This document shows positions 45,463 through 45,761 of a DNA stretch of 45,761 bases, piece after piece. Position 1 is the first letter of the stretch. Every line of letters begins with the position of its first letter. This DNA is from Chromera velia (taxonomy: Eukaryota > Sar > Chromeraceae): NCBI GenBank assembly GCA_018398765.1, contig JAHBMJ010000534.1, forward strand, positions 1-45,761, in the 5' to 3' direction. The translations under genes and the position numbers were made by a program. The notes beneath the pieces were generated by a model. The model searched no databases. It was not told where the DNA came from and was given only the letters and a program-made list of their open reading frames with translations.

Positions 45463-45500
<38 letters not shown>
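45363..45500. repeat. (CTGT)n microsatellites
   Basis: Two (GTCT) runs, 45363-45405 and about 45451-45500, separated by an AGAAGAAA-rich spacer. Confidence 0.85.
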
Positions 45501-45684
45501 CCATATAGTCTGTCTGGTGTAGAAGCAAGGGGTGCTTACCTCTACACTTTTCGGGCCCCCTATCCACGTTGTCTGAGTGCCTGTGTTGATCTTTCATTTT
45601 TAATTCTTCCTCTTTTTTCTCTTACTGTTTCTTTATACTGCTCTTTATTTTGTTCTCTCGTTTTTTCGTGCTTCTTTCCTTTGA

Positions 45685-45701
45685 TTTCGTCTCTCTCTCT
45701 T

Positions 45702-45743
<42 letters not shown>

Positions 45744-45761
45744 GCTCTCTCTCTCTCTCTC
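45685..45761. repeat. (CT)n microsatellite at window edge
   Basis: TCTCTC repeats to the last base. The array continues beyond the window or ends the contig. Confidence 0.85.

Larger units (their letters stand above)
44581..45761. other. CDGSH 3' flank, no further gene recognised
   Basis: T/C-rich sequence. The ORF 44770-45114 is Leu/Ser/Pro-rich and unlikely to be a gene. Ends in (CTGT)n and (CT)n microsatellites at the window edge. Confidence 0.4.

Overview
This is eukaryotic nuclear DNA from a chromosome end. It opens with five plant-type CCCTAAA telomere repeats (TTTAGGG on the other strand), and the recognisable genes are split by GT-AG introns. Telomere type, intron-rich genes and huge tetranucleotide arrays would fit an alga or related protist; a chromerid such as Chromera velia is my best guess, but that is inference. 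All exon joins below were worked out by hand from splice signals, reading phase and remembered family patterns, without alignments or transcripts.

Layout: (1) 1-2178, telomere joined directly to a 5'-truncated, decayed non-LTR retrotransposon. (2) 3507-7910, minus strand, a nine-exon purple acid phosphatase with signal peptide and C-terminal membrane segment. (3) 8.0-10.85 kb, repeat-rich with coding scraps. (4) 10853-14256, a terminal-inverted-repeat (TIR) element carrying a CACT/ATTC satellite. (5) 14846-19521, plus strand, a complete four-exon CTF4/AND-1/WDHD1 replisome protein. (6) 19357-20741, a perfect 691-bp repeat meeting at an N gap, probably an assembly artefact. (7) 21888-26962, minus strand, the N-terminal part of a RAB3GAP2-like protein with its 3' exons missing. 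(8) 27.7-33.1 kb, a CAGT higher-order satellite interrupted by a small LTR retroelement (28951-31579) and a TIR element (31700-32922). (9) 33756-36475, an AT-rich TIR element carrying an ATCC satellite and an ORF fragment. (10) 36.5-41.1 kb, GC minisatellites, a second CAGT array and a decayed minus-strand ORF. (11) 41181-43664, a second copy of the region-4 element, inverted, carrying a GGAT satellite. (12) 44138-44580, plus strand, a two-exon CDGSH iron-sulfur protein with an apparent C-terminal membrane tail.

The genes have unrelated housekeeping roles (phosphate ester hydrolysis, replisome scaffolding, Rab regulation, Fe-S/redox chemistry) and no shared pathway is implied. CTF4 and the RAB3GAP2-like gene converge tail to tail.

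The most interesting signal is the mobile DNA. Four elements have matching TIRs, and three of them have 8-bp target-site duplications. Three carry a long tetranucleotide satellite as cargo, each with a different motif, and none shows a transposase. A second pattern is that the premature stops in the decayed element ORFs are almost all TAG/TAA at places where glutamine would fit, with a single TGA. The host genes show no such stops.
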